Counted from the first letter of the stretch, positions 17,501-24,677 are shown. The stretch: DNA of 41,361 bases from an uncultured Bacteroidales bacterium (GCA_902800925.1 CADCGD010000013.1:1-41361), one strand, 5' to 3'. A program made the numbers and translations. The notes: a model not told the origin generated them from the sequence alone.

Positions 17501-18309
17501 TGGTCGGTACTGTTACCCGTCATGCCTAACTGGTCGCCAATGGTAGTGTTCCATGTGTTGGTACTCTTTTTGTAAAGCATTAGTGTGCCTTGTCCGTAGA
17601 GCCAGATATTGTCCATCTGGTCTGCGAAAGCTTTCAGCGTTGCTGACTTGCGCAGTTGCTGCTGGGCAACGAAGTCTGTCTTCCAGACGGTATGCTGTTG
17701 GTGCATGACGTCGCAGCATACGATGCGCCCGTCCTCATAGACAATCAGCGCACCGTCGCGGCATTCGCTGATAGAGGTAATCACGCCTTGCGGTACACCA
17801 TGTGAGTCGTCGGTATAACCGAATTCATAGAGCAGCTGCTGTTGCATGTTGTAGGCCACAACACCCTTGTTGGGGATGGCGGCCCAGAAGTTTTTGTGGC
17901 TGTCGATATATACCACGTTGGGTGTTCCTTCTATTCCCATGCGACCATAAACCTGCTTCATGTCGCGCTCGAAGTTCTCGCCCTGTGGATGATAGACGCA
18001 GAAGCCTGCTGCCGTCTCCACCCATAGCGTTCCCTCAAGTGTCTCTTGGATGCTGATGATGTAGCTGTCGGGCAGTGATGAACCGTCTTGAGAGTTGCAT
18101 TGGAAGTTGTGGAATGTATAGCCGTCGTAACGATAAAGACCGGCGGGTGTTCCCAACCAAATGTATCCACGTGAATCTTTAAGGATACAGTTTATCTGAC
18201 TGATAGTTAATCCGTTATGGGCGTCGAGAGTCTTAAATAAGTAGACGCCGGCAGCAGCCATCGGCAACGCCAGCATGAGGATTATGAGTAGTCTTTTCAG
18301 TATCTTCAT
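14545..18309 (-). CDS. HTCS-like sensor/AraC regulator with degenerate phosphorelay
   Basis: The 1254-residue protein has hybrid two-component layout. An N-terminal membrane or signal segment is followed by periplasmic Reg_prop propeller repeats (DSRGYIWLGTPAGLYRYDG, GNIWIGTDRNGLI, GLLWIGTREGINIL), a Y_Y_Y domain, a transmembrane helix at about 780-803, and a C-terminal AraC helix-turn-helix from about 1160. The phosphorelay is broken. The HisKA-like block reads SDELRQPM with Asp where the phospho-His should be. No HATPase N/G boxes are seen. The receiver-like domain (about 930-1050) reads DLIVCKHNMGD with Lys replacing the phospho-Asp. Start 18309 (MKILKRLL) is chosen over a GTG at 18336 because it lies 14 bases after the kdsD stop and begins the hydrophobic segment. 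Confidence 0.85.
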   Translation of the reverse strand: MKILKRLLIILMLALPMAAAGVYLFKTLDAHNGLTISQINCILKDSRGYIWLGTPAGLYRYDGYTFHNFQCNSQDGSSLPDSYIISIQETLEGTLWVETAAGFCVYHPQGENFERDMKQVYGRMGIEGTPNVVYIDSHKNFWAAIPNKGVVAYNMQQQLLYEFGYTDDSHGVPQGVITSISECRDGALIVYEDGRIVCCDVMHQQHTVWKTDFVAQQQLRKSATLKAFADQMDNIWLYGQGTLMLYKKSTNTWNTTIGDQLGMTGNSTDHSVNGMAGDRKGNIWIGTDRNGLIRANVNTLAMEPVSPRGANNQAQGLTQDIIGIQSVYIDDTDLLWIGTEKSGLAFYGDNIYKFKSLLNGDITAIAEDNNGKIWYGTGDKGIIDYDGPLASHKVTCMTTTPDGSLWVGSKQNGITRIKNGTSTFYSAARDSLKTLIDDHINALSCDKTGNLWIATNGGLQVYNPRMNTFSSYTRENGMLNTNNITSLFYGTNNNLLIGTAEGLIVLNLSTREKTMLTGNFSNMKSFTNNYITQIYEDSRGLLWIGTREGINILNPVNDELSLLTEKDGLCNNSICGIAEDKNHSIWITTSNGVSRIVVQRNHEDETFNYGLYNYSINDGLQSNEFNMGSILTKKNGEVLFGGLFGVNWVRQSTKDEQASLPRVMLTQLFVGEQEILTGVNYDGNIILPQALNESNKIELLNSQNTITIKFAAGNYNQGERLQFMYWMEGLDNDWRNGDALLHGVRFNHLGSGDFKLHVKAMSADGAVSNQERILEIHIDRPWWLSWWMLTFYVIILIIIVVIWRYGIKKYKKAWKKRHTVIEELTRQREEIKLASDELRQPMARMTTIIGDMSMKEQTLEGREQLNSLHFQLLQIITRISEMQSTLENPEKKAESTAKDRLELNEEGEIELAVTTGQQLSLDIKPIRVEGQTQKFCVVFIDNNREFLHFMKAHLCEIYDFHVYDNIKDALPDIETLKADLIVCKHNMGDSITGSELCNQFKSSHNRSRTKFVLMTDTVLTQETMGDQNITLAADDYLAKPFNVQEAVMRFNKVMGLAPIEINQNVIEGKETRMLEGQNASMTTATMSFEDLSKMSISDKQEKQEAPTSQEEQEAPETVVAPEQPDMLAKYYNDKTIGDYSMSNIMDQQLMRNVEQFVLQNMSRGQISLEDMASAMGMGRVPFFHKIRAITTKTPAEIVREIRLKHACTLLINTNINLNELALNVGFMTAENFSNIFKEKYGMPPLEYRLKNKRS

Positions 18310-18323
18310 ATACCTTATATATA

Positions 18324-19271
18324 TTATAGTACGCACGCGTAGCGGTCGACAATACCCATGAGATGGTTGTCGCTGTCCACTACCAGCACGTTATGTATTT
18401 TATGTTTGTTCATCATTTTCTGGATATCCGAAATCTTAGCCTGCGGGCCAACCGTTTTTGGAGTACGCGTCATAATATCCTCCACGGTGTGGTTGAAGAA
18501 CTCGGCCTGCCACTTCTCCATGGCACGACGAATGTCGCCGTCAGTGATAAGACCGGCAATCTTGCCGTCTTCGATGGCTACGCCCAGTCCTAGCTTGCCT
18601 TTGCTGACATTGATAATAGCCTTGCCCAGATGCATGTCGGCAGAGAGTACAGGCAGGTTTTCTGTTATCATCACGTCCTGAGCAGTGGTCAGCAGACGCT
18701 TGCCGAGTTCGCCGCCTGGATGGAACTGTGCGAAATCCTGTGGACGGAAGTGGCGCTTTTCCATCAGTGCAATGGCTAGTGCGTCGCCCATTGCCAGTGT
18801 GGCGGTAGTACTGCTGGTCGGTGCCAGATTCAGCGGACAGGCTTCTTTCCCTACGCTGACATTCAGGTGATAGGTGGAGTATTTGGCTAACAGCGACTGT
18901 GGGTTACCGCTCATACCGATAATAGGTATCTGCATGTGCAGCACCATGGGGATGAAGCGCAACAGTTCGTCGGTCTGGCCGGAGTTAGAGATAGCTACCA
19001 CCACGTCGCCCTGTGACATCACACCTAGATCGCCGTGATAGACATCTAGCGGGTTGATGAAGAACGATGGTGTTCCTGTCGAGGCTAGTGTAGCGGCAAT
19101 TTTGGCTCCAATGTGTCCGCTCTTTCCGACACCGGTTACGATAACCTTGCCCTTGCAGTCCATAATCAGGTCTACTGCACGGTCAAAGTCTTCGTCCATC
19201 TTCGGTATCAGGTCTATAATGGCCTGTGCCTCATCCTTCAGACATTGTATAGCAATCTCTCTGCTTGTCAT
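18324..19271 (-). CDS. kdsD: Arabinose-5-phosphate isomerase
   Basis: Interconverts ribulose 5-phosphate and arabinose 5-phosphate, the first step of KDO synthesis for lipopolysaccharide; cytoplasmic. The 315-residue protein has an N-terminal SIS domain (GKVIVTGVGKSGHIGAKIA, NPLDVYHGDLGVMSQGD, AISNSGQTDELL) and two C-terminal CBS domains (after TTAQDVMI, and MTRTPKTVGPQ ending in HNVLVVDSDNHLMGIVDR). Length and domain order are normal. It sits just downstream of kdsA, the next step of the same pathway, and its start lies beside a 7-bp repeat run. The regulator follows 14 bases after the stop. Confidence 0.94.
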   Translation of the reverse strand: MTSREIAIQCLKDEAQAIIDLIPKMDEDFDRAVDLIMDCKGKVIVTGVGKSGHIGAKIAATLASTGTPSFFINPLDVYHGDLGVMSQGDVVVAISNSGQTDELLRFIPMVLHMQIPIIGMSGNPQSLLAKYSTYHLNVSVGKEACPLNLAPTSSTTATLAMGDALAIALMEKRHFRPQDFAQFHPGGELGKRLLTTAQDVMITENLPVLSADMHLGKAIINVSKGKLGLGVAIEDGKIAGLITDGDIRRAMEKWQAEFFNHTVEDIMTRTPKTVGPQAKISDIQKMMNKHKIHNVLVVDSDNHLMGIVDRYACVL

Positions 19272-19272
19272 T

Positions 19273-19300
19273 ACTTTTCAATTTTCACTATTCACTTTTC
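19273..19300 (-). repeat. 7-bp tandem repeat at the kdsA/kdsD junction
   Basis: On the plus strand: ACTTTTC, AATTTTC, ACTATTC, ACTTTTC (19273-19300). The run fills the whole kdsA-kdsD gap and supplies the last residues and stop codon of kdsA. Confidence 0.75.
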
Positions 19301-20049
19301 ACTAGCTTTACGACTAAATCGTAAAGCGCATCCAGTTCCAGCATGTTGGCGGCATCGCTGAGACCTTGATCTGGGGTGGGGTGCACTTCGAAGAAGAATC
19401 CTGTAGCGCCAAAAGCCTTGGCGGCCATTGCCATCTGGGGCACGAAGCGGCGGTCGCCGCCTGTCTTCCCGTCTGCACCGCCGGGGCGTTGTACGCTGTG
19501 TGTGCAGTCCATGATGACTGTATCGGTAATCTCCAGCATATCGGGAATATTGCGGAAGTCCACCACCAGATTGTTATAACCCATCATGTTGCCACGCTCT
19601 GTGAGCCAAACCTCCTTGGCACCGCCGTCACGGGCTTTCTCTACAGGGTATTTCATGTCGTGGCCACTCAGGAACTGGGCTTTCTTGATGTTGACCGTCT
19701 TGCCCGTCTTGGCGGCTGCCAGCAGCAGGTCGGTCTGGCGACAGAGAAAGGCGGGAATCTGTAGCACGTCACACACCTGTCCAACAGGTTCAGCCTGCCA
19801 AGCTTCGTGGATGTCGGTCAGTATGCGCAGACCATATTTAGACTTCACGTCGCTCAACATTTGCAGTCCTTTGTCAATGCCCGGTCCGCGGAACGAATGC
19901 ACCGAGGTACGGTTCGCCTTGTCAAACGATGCCTTAAATATGATGTCAGTACCCAGTTTCTTATTGATTTCCAATAACTTGGCAGCCACCGTGTCCAACA
20001 ACTCGGCGGATTCAATTACGCATGGGCCAGCAATAAATGTCTTTTTCAT
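19288..20049 (-). CDS. kdsA: 3-deoxy-8-phosphooctulonate (KDO-8-P) synthase
   Basis: Condenses arabinose 5-phosphate with phosphoenolpyruvate to form KDO 8-phosphate for lipopolysaccharide; cytoplasmic. The 253-residue protein shows FIAGPCVIES at the N-terminus, FKASFDKANRTS, GLRILTDIHE, DVLQIPAFLCRQTDLL, KKAQFLSG and FFEVHPTPDQGLSD. The Cys in AGPCVIES marks the metal-dependent class; E. coli KdsA has Asn there. The gene is first of a kdsA-kdsD-regulator-phospholipase cluster. The last residues (VKSE) and the stop come from the 7-bp repeat, so the C-terminus may be trimmed or extended relative to relatives. Confidence 0.95.
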   Translation of the reverse strand: MKKTFIAGPCVIESAELLDTVAAKLLEINKKLGTDIIFKASFDKANRTSVHSFRGPGIDKGLQMLSDVKSKYGLRILTDIHEAWQAEPVGQVCDVLQIPAFLCRQTDLLLAAAKTGKTVNIKKAQFLSGHDMKYPVEKARDGGAKEVWLTERGNMMGYNNLVVDFRNIPDMLEITDTVIMDCTHSVQRPGGADGKTGGDRRFVPQMAMAAKAFGATGFFFEVHPTPDQGLSDAANMLELDALYDLVVKLVKSE

Positions 20050-20075
20050 GCCTCTTGTGCTTACATAATACCTTG

Positions 20076-20107
20076 CAAAGGTACGAAGAAGTTATAAGAA
20101 AACCAAA
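20076..20107 (-). promoter_or_regulatory. kdsA promoter
   Basis: On the minus strand TTTG (20107-20104) and TACCTTTG (20083-20076) are 20 bases apart, matching the Bacteroidota consensus spacing. The -7 box is part of a short inverted repeat, TACCTT-GCA-AAGGTA (20069-20083). Confidence 0.75.
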
Positions 20108-20133
20108 TTTTTTGGCGTTTTTCCCCCGAATGC

Positions 20134-20301
20134 ATGACTTTAATCAATTTTTTAGTTAAATATGCAATTTATTTGGGAAAATTTGATGCGTTGTAAAGTT
20201 TTTCTGTTTAACTTTGCAGCGTCATAACAAAAAAATCGTTAAGACAACTAAAAAGAAGAAAGAAAACAATTAATTCATTAATCTATTAAAAAAGTAAAAT
20301 T
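20134..20301 (+). promoter_or_regulatory. Upstream region A, duplicated before the second barrel gene
   Basis: About 168 bases closely match 21084-21248 (roughly 85% identical by eye). The match covers an upstream AT-rich block (starting ATGACTTTAATCAA), a -7 box TAACTTTG at 20209-20216 followed by CAGCGTC, and a long A-rich leader (ATCGTTAAGACAA, then TTCATTAATCTATTAAAAAA). Conservation extends far upstream of the promoter core. Confidence 0.8.
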
Positions 20302-21069
20302 ATGAAGAAGATGATGATGATGCTGGCAGCTGTCGCTGTTTTTGCAACTGCTAATGCTCAGAATGCTCAGGAAGAAAAATGGTATGGTTCTAAGGAAGGC
20401 GGTTTCGCTATTACTTTCAACGCTAACCCTGTTTTGAACTATGTTGGTAACATGTTCAATGGAAATACAAACAACTCACTTGCTCCTTTTGAGGGTCTTG
20501 ACAGTGACAATCTGTTCGGTGGTACAACTATTACTGGTAAGTATTTCCTGAAGGATGATCTGGCTCTCGTTGTAGGTTTCGGTTTCAATAACAAGTACAA
20601 TGTAACGAACAACTACGATAACACATCTGATGATATCGAACTGGTTAGATCTTTCGACCGTGCTACTACCACAGCTTTCCAGTTTAAGGGCGGTCTTGAG
20701 TATCGTTTGTTCCCAGGAGAGCGTCTGCAGCCCATCTTCGGTGTTGACCTGTTGTACGTTCACACGAACAATTGGAACTACACTAAGGTTACTGATGGTG
20801 ACAATGACGGTGATTATACTTATGCTGGTGCTCCTACCAACAAACTGGGTCTTATGGTGAATGTTGGTGTTGAGTATTTCATCATTCCTCAGATTTCTTT
20901 GGGTGCTAACCTCGACTTTGGTGTTGCAAAGACATGGGCTTGGACTTCAAGAGACAACAAACCCGAGGGTGAGGGCGCTGCCAAGAACTATTCTCGCATT
21001 AATACCAAGAACACCGCTCTTCAGACCGGCAACTATGGTGCTAATGTTTCTCTGAACTTCTACTTCTAA
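20302..21069 (+). CDS. Small outer-membrane beta-barrel protein
   Basis: The 255-residue protein has a cleavable signal peptide (MKKMMMMLAAVAVFATANAQ). Alternating hydrophobic strands end in an aromatic C-terminus (NVSLNFYF), which is the outer-membrane insertion signal. Candidate strands include GFAITFNANPVLNYVG, DDLALVVGFGFNN, FQFKGGLEYRLFPGE and LGLMVNVGVEYFII. The size and pattern fit an 8-strand OmpA/OmpW-like barrel. Role unknown. Codons favour GGT/GCT/AAC and the leader is long and A-rich, suggesting high expression. The next gene shares signal peptide, upstream region and 3' flank, but the mature sequences are quite different. Confidence 0.82.
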   Translation: MKKMMMMLAAVAVFATANAQNAQEEKWYGSKEGGFAITFNANPVLNYVGNMFNGNTNNSLAPFEGLDSDNLFGGTTITGKYFLKDDLALVVGFGFNNKYNVTNNYDNTSDDIELVRSFDRATTTAFQFKGGLEYRLFPGERLQPIFGVDLLYVHTNNWNYTKVTDGDNDGDYTYAGAPTNKLGLMVNVGVEYFIIPQISLGANLDFGVAKTWAWTSRDNKPEGEGAAKNYSRINTKNTALQTGNYGANVSLNFYF

Positions 21070-21083
21070 TTCGGAGAGATTTT

Positions 21084-21248
21084 ATGACTTTAATCAATTT
21101 TTTAGTTAAAAATGCAATTTTTTAGAAAAATTTGATACGTCGTATAGTTTTTTTTTCTTATCTTTGCAGCGTCAAAACAAAAAAATCGTTAAGACAATTA
21201 AAAAGAAAGAACGCATTTTATTCATTAATCTATTAAAAAATTTAAATT
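21084..21248 (+). promoter_or_regulatory. Upstream region B, copy of the first barrel gene's region
   Basis: About 165 bases, nearly the same as 20134-20301. It has -7 box TATCTTTG at 21159-21166 followed by CAGCGTC, the same ATCGTTAAGACAA leader block and the same block before the ATG. The preceding TTCTAATTCGGAGAG at the first gene's stop also recurs after the second gene. Confidence 0.8.
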
Positions 21249-21857
21249 ATGAAGAAGATTATGATGACTCTGGCTGCAGTCGCAGTAGCAGCTACAATGA
21301 ACGCACAGGTTTATGTTGGTGGTGCTCTTGGTCTTGGTTTCGAGAACAAGCTGACTGACGTCGATGGTAATGATGCAACTGGTATGACTTTCCAGATTAA
21401 GCCTGAGCTCGGTTACAACCTTGACGAGAAGTCTTCTGTTGGTATTGTTCTCGGTTTCGGTGTTACGAACAATACTAATGAGATGCTTAACAGAAACGAC
21501 ACATTTGGTCAGGCTCTTGTTGGTGATCGCAAGACAGATAAGAGCGCTATCCAGTTCACAGTAGCTCCTTACTATCGTTACAAGTTCGTTCAGTTCGGCA
21601 ATGTAGACCTCTTCATTGACGCTCAGGTAGGTTTTACTTATACTAAGTACGATGAGTGGAACAACACTACTTTCGGCGTAGGTGTTCGTCCAGGTGTTGC
21701 CTACAATGCTAACGACAAGATCAGTTTCGTTGCTAAGCTCGGTAATGGTCTCTTCTTCGAGTCTTCTAAGAACAAGGATCAGGATGCTAAGAGCAAGTTC
21801 GGTCTGAGCGCTAACACTCTGGCTCCCCTGGAGATTGGTATGTACTACAACTTCTAA
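21249..21857 (+). CDS. Small outer-membrane beta-barrel protein, partner of the preceding gene
   Basis: The 202-residue protein has signal peptide MKKIMMTLAAVAVAATMNAQ, almost the same as its neighbour's. The mature part begins VYVGGALGLGFENK and runs through barrel strands (FQIKPELGYNLDEKSSVGIV, QFTVAPYYRYKFVQFG, FGVGVRPGVAYNANDKISFV) to a terminal IGMYYNF. It looks like an 8-strand porin-like family (outer membrane protein beta-barrel domain). Function unknown. It has its own copy of the shared promoter/leader and ends at a strong terminator. Confidence 0.83.
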   Translation: MKKIMMTLAAVAVAATMNAQVYVGGALGLGFENKLTDVDGNDATGMTFQIKPELGYNLDEKSSVGIVLGFGVTNNTNEMLNRNDTFGQALVGDRKTDKSAIQFTVAPYYRYKFVQFGNVDLFIDAQVGFTYTKYDEWNNTTFGVGVRPGVAYNANDKISFVAKLGNGLFFESSKNKDQDAKSKFGLSANTLAPLEIGMYYNF

Positions 21858-21891
21858 TTCGGAGAGTTTAGTTTAAAAAACAAATATTAAT

Positions 21892-21924
21892 AATAAGGTG
21901 AGTCGCAAGGCTCACCTTATTTTT
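21892..21924 (+). terminator. Intrinsic terminator after the second barrel gene
   Basis: An 11-bp perfect stem, AATAAGGTGAG (21892-21902) with its complement at 21911-21921, has an 8-base loop and a T-run. Strong. Confidence 0.88.
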
Positions 21925-22002
21925 GTTATTGGCTATTTGATATTTGGATAATGTTGTATAATTATACGTTTCTATTTTAATAGGTCGAAAATTTTGTGAT
22001 AA

Positions 22003-22291
22003 AGACTGACAGACTGACAAAACCCCGATGTGCAAAGGGATTGAGCGCATTTTGAAGACTGTCAAGACTGACAGAAGACTGACAAGATCTTAGCTCGTAT
22101 TAGCTATTGAAATGATAAATTCTCTAGAGAATTTCTGTCATACACAACTGATAATCGCAAAATTCTCTAGAGAATTTCAGAAATTGTCTAGAGAAAGCTG
22201 TCAGTCTTCTGTCAGTCTTCTGTCAGTCTTGACAGTCTCTAAACTGACTGCAAACGCCCTGTACATCGGGGTTTTGTCAGTCTGTCAGTCT
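22003..22291. repeat. Nested palindromic intergenic element
   Basis: A 289-base gene-free block between convergent genes. The outer arms are a perfect 29-bp inverted repeat (22003-22031 with 22263-22291; contains ACAAAACCCCGATGT). The inner arms are another perfect 29-bp inverted repeat (22056-22084 with 22210-22238). The right inner arm holds three exact copies of CTGTCAGTCTT (22198-22208, 22209-22219, 22220-22230). The centre holds two identical 18-bp palindromes AAATTCTCTAGAGAATTT (22117-22134 and 22160-22177) and a variant at 22181-22196. No open frame of note and no obvious target-site duplication. It could be a miniature mobile element, a structured RNA, or a protein-binding array. Confidence 0.88.
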
Positions 22292-22305
22292 CTAACTGCT
22301 AATGA

Positions 22306-24630
22306 CTAACTGCGAATATGCACATCTTGCTGTGGGAATGGGATTTCAATGTTGTTCTCGTTCAGGGTGTCGTAGATGGTGGTGAGCGCCTGGGCAGTGA
22401 CGGCGCCACGCATCAGCGGCTCTGTCCAAACGAAGAGTTTGAAGTTGACGCTACTGTCGCCCAACTCCGTGACACGGGTAAAGACGTCTTTCGAGGGGTC
22501 TGTACCATCCATGTGAAGGTCGTTGATGGCGTCTTCTATCAGTCGCTTCACCTGTGCAATATTTGAGCCATAGGCCACGCCGAATGGGATCATCTGCAGC
22601 ACGTAGCCGTGGTTGCGCGTCAGGTTCTTGTAGTTCTTCGAGAACAGCTGGGCATTCTGGAAGGTGATGACCTCGCCAGTCAGGGCCTCAATAACGGTTG
22701 ATGTGTAGTTGATGCTGGACACGCGTCCTGTCGTATCGTCAATCTGTACAAGGTCGCCCACCTTAATGCGTCCAGTCATGAGTGAGATACCATAGTAGAT
22801 GTTCTCGATGATGTCTTTCGAGGCGAAACCGATACCTGTTGACAAACCTCCGGTGATGACCAGTAACCACTCTGTAGAGACGTTGAGGATAGCCATTGAT
22901 ATGAGGAACCATAAGCCCCAAACCACTACTTGCAACACGTTTTTGCCCATTACCTCACGGCTTGCTGCCGTTTCGGGGTCTTTATCCTCGAAGTGCATGC
23001 GCATCAGCTGCAGGATGGTGCGGTTCAGATAGCTGAAGAAGAACCACAGCGTAACCACCATTGCCAGCGTCAGGATGCTCAGCTTCAGGTTCTGCATGTT
23101 CACAAAGTAGTATTTGAAATACTTCCAGCAAAGGTCGCTGAGGTTGAAGACGTCGGCAGCCCAATAGACGCTAATCATCACAGAGCAGACACCCATCACG
23201 GGTAGCAGTACCTCGTAGGCCAGATCGTAGCTCCATGTCTTAGTAATAGGGAGCTCACCAAAGTGGTGGCGTACGCCATAGAGCTTCAGATATTGGCTGA
23301 CACAGGTGATGGTGAGGATGCACGTCAGCTGCATGATCCACCAGATGAGAATCTGTACGGCCAGCAGTGTGTAGCCTATCCACGAACAGCCTACGCTGAT
23401 AAGGAATACAATTAGCGAGATATAGGTGTAGAACATATCCCAGCGGGGTACATTCTTGTTGTGGCGTCGTATCACACTCCACTGCCACAGCGCACAGATG
23501 AGTAGAATCGGCGGGAAGGTGATGTTGACCAATTCGTTAGGTATCAGGATGATACGTATCGCAATGACCAAGAAACCAACGAAAAGTAGGGGGGTGTAGA
23601 TGCGGAAAGCACTCGTTATCTGATTGCCTGTCACACGCAGCAGCAAGGATATCAGGATGACGCCCAACAGCCATGCATACTCTACCAACAGGTTGGCTGC
23701 CATGATGAAGAAGTTCTGGTCGGTCAGCGCCAGCGTGATACCTAGGATCAGTGCGAAGGTGATGGTTGTCGTAGCCAGCGTAATGCAGGTGCGCTTCTTC
23801 ATGAACTCCGCTGTGCGAAAGCGCTTGGGCACTACGAAACGGATGGCCAGGAAGTTGAGCAGCGAGGCAATGATGGCATAGAAAATGGTGGAGATGAGCA
23901 GACCGAAAATCCAACGGCTATCCCACTGCGAATGGGCGTTGGGACGGTATTTCTTCTCTACCGTTCGCTCCATGGTCCGCCAGTAGCGGTCCCAGCTCTT
24001 GATGATGGCGAAATAGCTGTCGCCACCGTTCTTGAAGATGTTGGTCTGTATGTCGTAATAGCGCTTCTGGGCATAGTCGTTCAAGTTGCTAAGGCGCTTC
24101 TCCGTCATGTCGTAGTAGCGGATGTAGTCTTGCAGGGTGGTACGGTTCTCCTCTAGTGAGTTGCGGATGTTGGTGGCCAGCGTCATACAGACGTTGCGGT
24201 CGGTTTTGCCCTTGTCATCCAGCAGGGTGACGGGCATCGACTTCAGCGAGGTGATGAGCGAGTCGTAGCGCGCTATCTCCGAGTCGGTCTTGTCCATGAA
24301 CATCTTGAAGGGCAGCTGCTGGCGACGGAAGTCGTGATACTGCTCGGTAGCCTCATGGCAGGCGTAGGTCAGGTCGAAGACATAATCCAACTTCTGTGAG
24401 TAGAGCATCAGTGAGTTCTGGTTCGAGCGCTGCATGGTCTCCATCAGTCGCTGGCGCACCTGCTCGTTCTGCTTGCGGTTCATCTCAATCTGTTGCGACA
24501 GTTCACGGTGGTGCGTGGTCAGCTCGGTGCGCAGTATCTTCAACGTCTGTTGCAGGTCTTTCTCCTTTAGCACTGCCTGTGCACTCAAAGTAGTGAGCAG
24601 CACCAGCAAGATGGTCAATATTCTCTTCAT
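22306..24630 (-). CDS. MscS-family mechanosensitive channel, large type
   Basis: Releases solutes when membrane tension rises on osmotic downshock. The 774-residue protein has a signal peptide (MKRILTILLVLLTTLSAQA), a long helical periplasmic domain (about 20-230, coiled-coil rich: QIEMNRKQNEQVRQRLMETM), then about ten membrane segments and the conserved MscS core near the C-terminus (TGIGFASKDIIENIYYG, GRIKVGDLVQIDDTTGRVSS, ALTGEVITFQNAQL). This matches the large MscK/YbdG-like members rather than small MscS. Start 24630 is chosen over an in-frame ATG 57 bases upstream because it begins the signal peptide and follows the -7 box. Confidence 0.9.
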   Translation of the reverse strand: MKRILTILLVLLTTLSAQAVLKEKDLQQTLKILRTELTTHHRELSQQIEMNRKQNEQVRQRLMETMQRSNQNSLMLYSQKLDYVFDLTYACHEATEQYHDFRRQQLPFKMFMDKTDSEIARYDSLITSLKSMPVTLLDDKGKTDRNVCMTLATNIRNSLEENRTTLQDYIRYYDMTEKRLSNLNDYAQKRYYDIQTNIFKNGGDSYFAIIKSWDRYWRTMERTVEKKYRPNAHSQWDSRWIFGLLISTIFYAIIASLLNFLAIRFVVPKRFRTAEFMKKRTCITLATTTITFALILGITLALTDQNFFIMAANLLVEYAWLLGVILISLLLRVTGNQITSAFRIYTPLLFVGFLVIAIRIILIPNELVNITFPPILLICALWQWSVIRRHNKNVPRWDMFYTYISLIVFLISVGCSWIGYTLLAVQILIWWIMQLTCILTITCVSQYLKLYGVRHHFGELPITKTWSYDLAYEVLLPVMGVCSVMISVYWAADVFNLSDLCWKYFKYYFVNMQNLKLSILTLAMVVTLWFFFSYLNRTILQLMRMHFEDKDPETAASREVMGKNVLQVVVWGLWFLISMAILNVSTEWLLVITGGLSTGIGFASKDIIENIYYGISLMTGRIKVGDLVQIDDTTGRVSSINYTSTVIEALTGEVITFQNAQLFSKNYKNLTRNHGYVLQMIPFGVAYGSNIAQVKRLIEDAINDLHMDGTDPSKDVFTRVTELGDSSVNFKLFVWTEPLMRGAVTAQALTTIYDTLNENNIEIPFPQQDVHIRS

Positions 24631-24656
24631 TCTGCCTTCTTCTATTAATTTTCGTG

Positions 24657-24664
24657 CAAATTTA
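24657..24664 (-). promoter_or_regulatory. -7 box of the MscS-like gene
   Basis: TAAATTTG on the minus strand, 26 bases upstream of the chosen ATG. It lies beside the 7-bp repeat shared with the divergent kinase promoter. Confidence 0.5.
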
Positions 24665-24677
24665 AAAAATAATTCGC

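Noticed and set aside
22003-22291. CRISPR array
   Set aside because: Repeats are inverted and of 11 and 29 bp without regular spacers; there are no cas genes nearby.
22112-22309. 65-residue open frame inside the palindromic element
   Set aside because: Its sequence is dictated by the repeats (NSLENF, SREF, KLSREC-like units) and there is no promoter or start signal; treated as non-coding.
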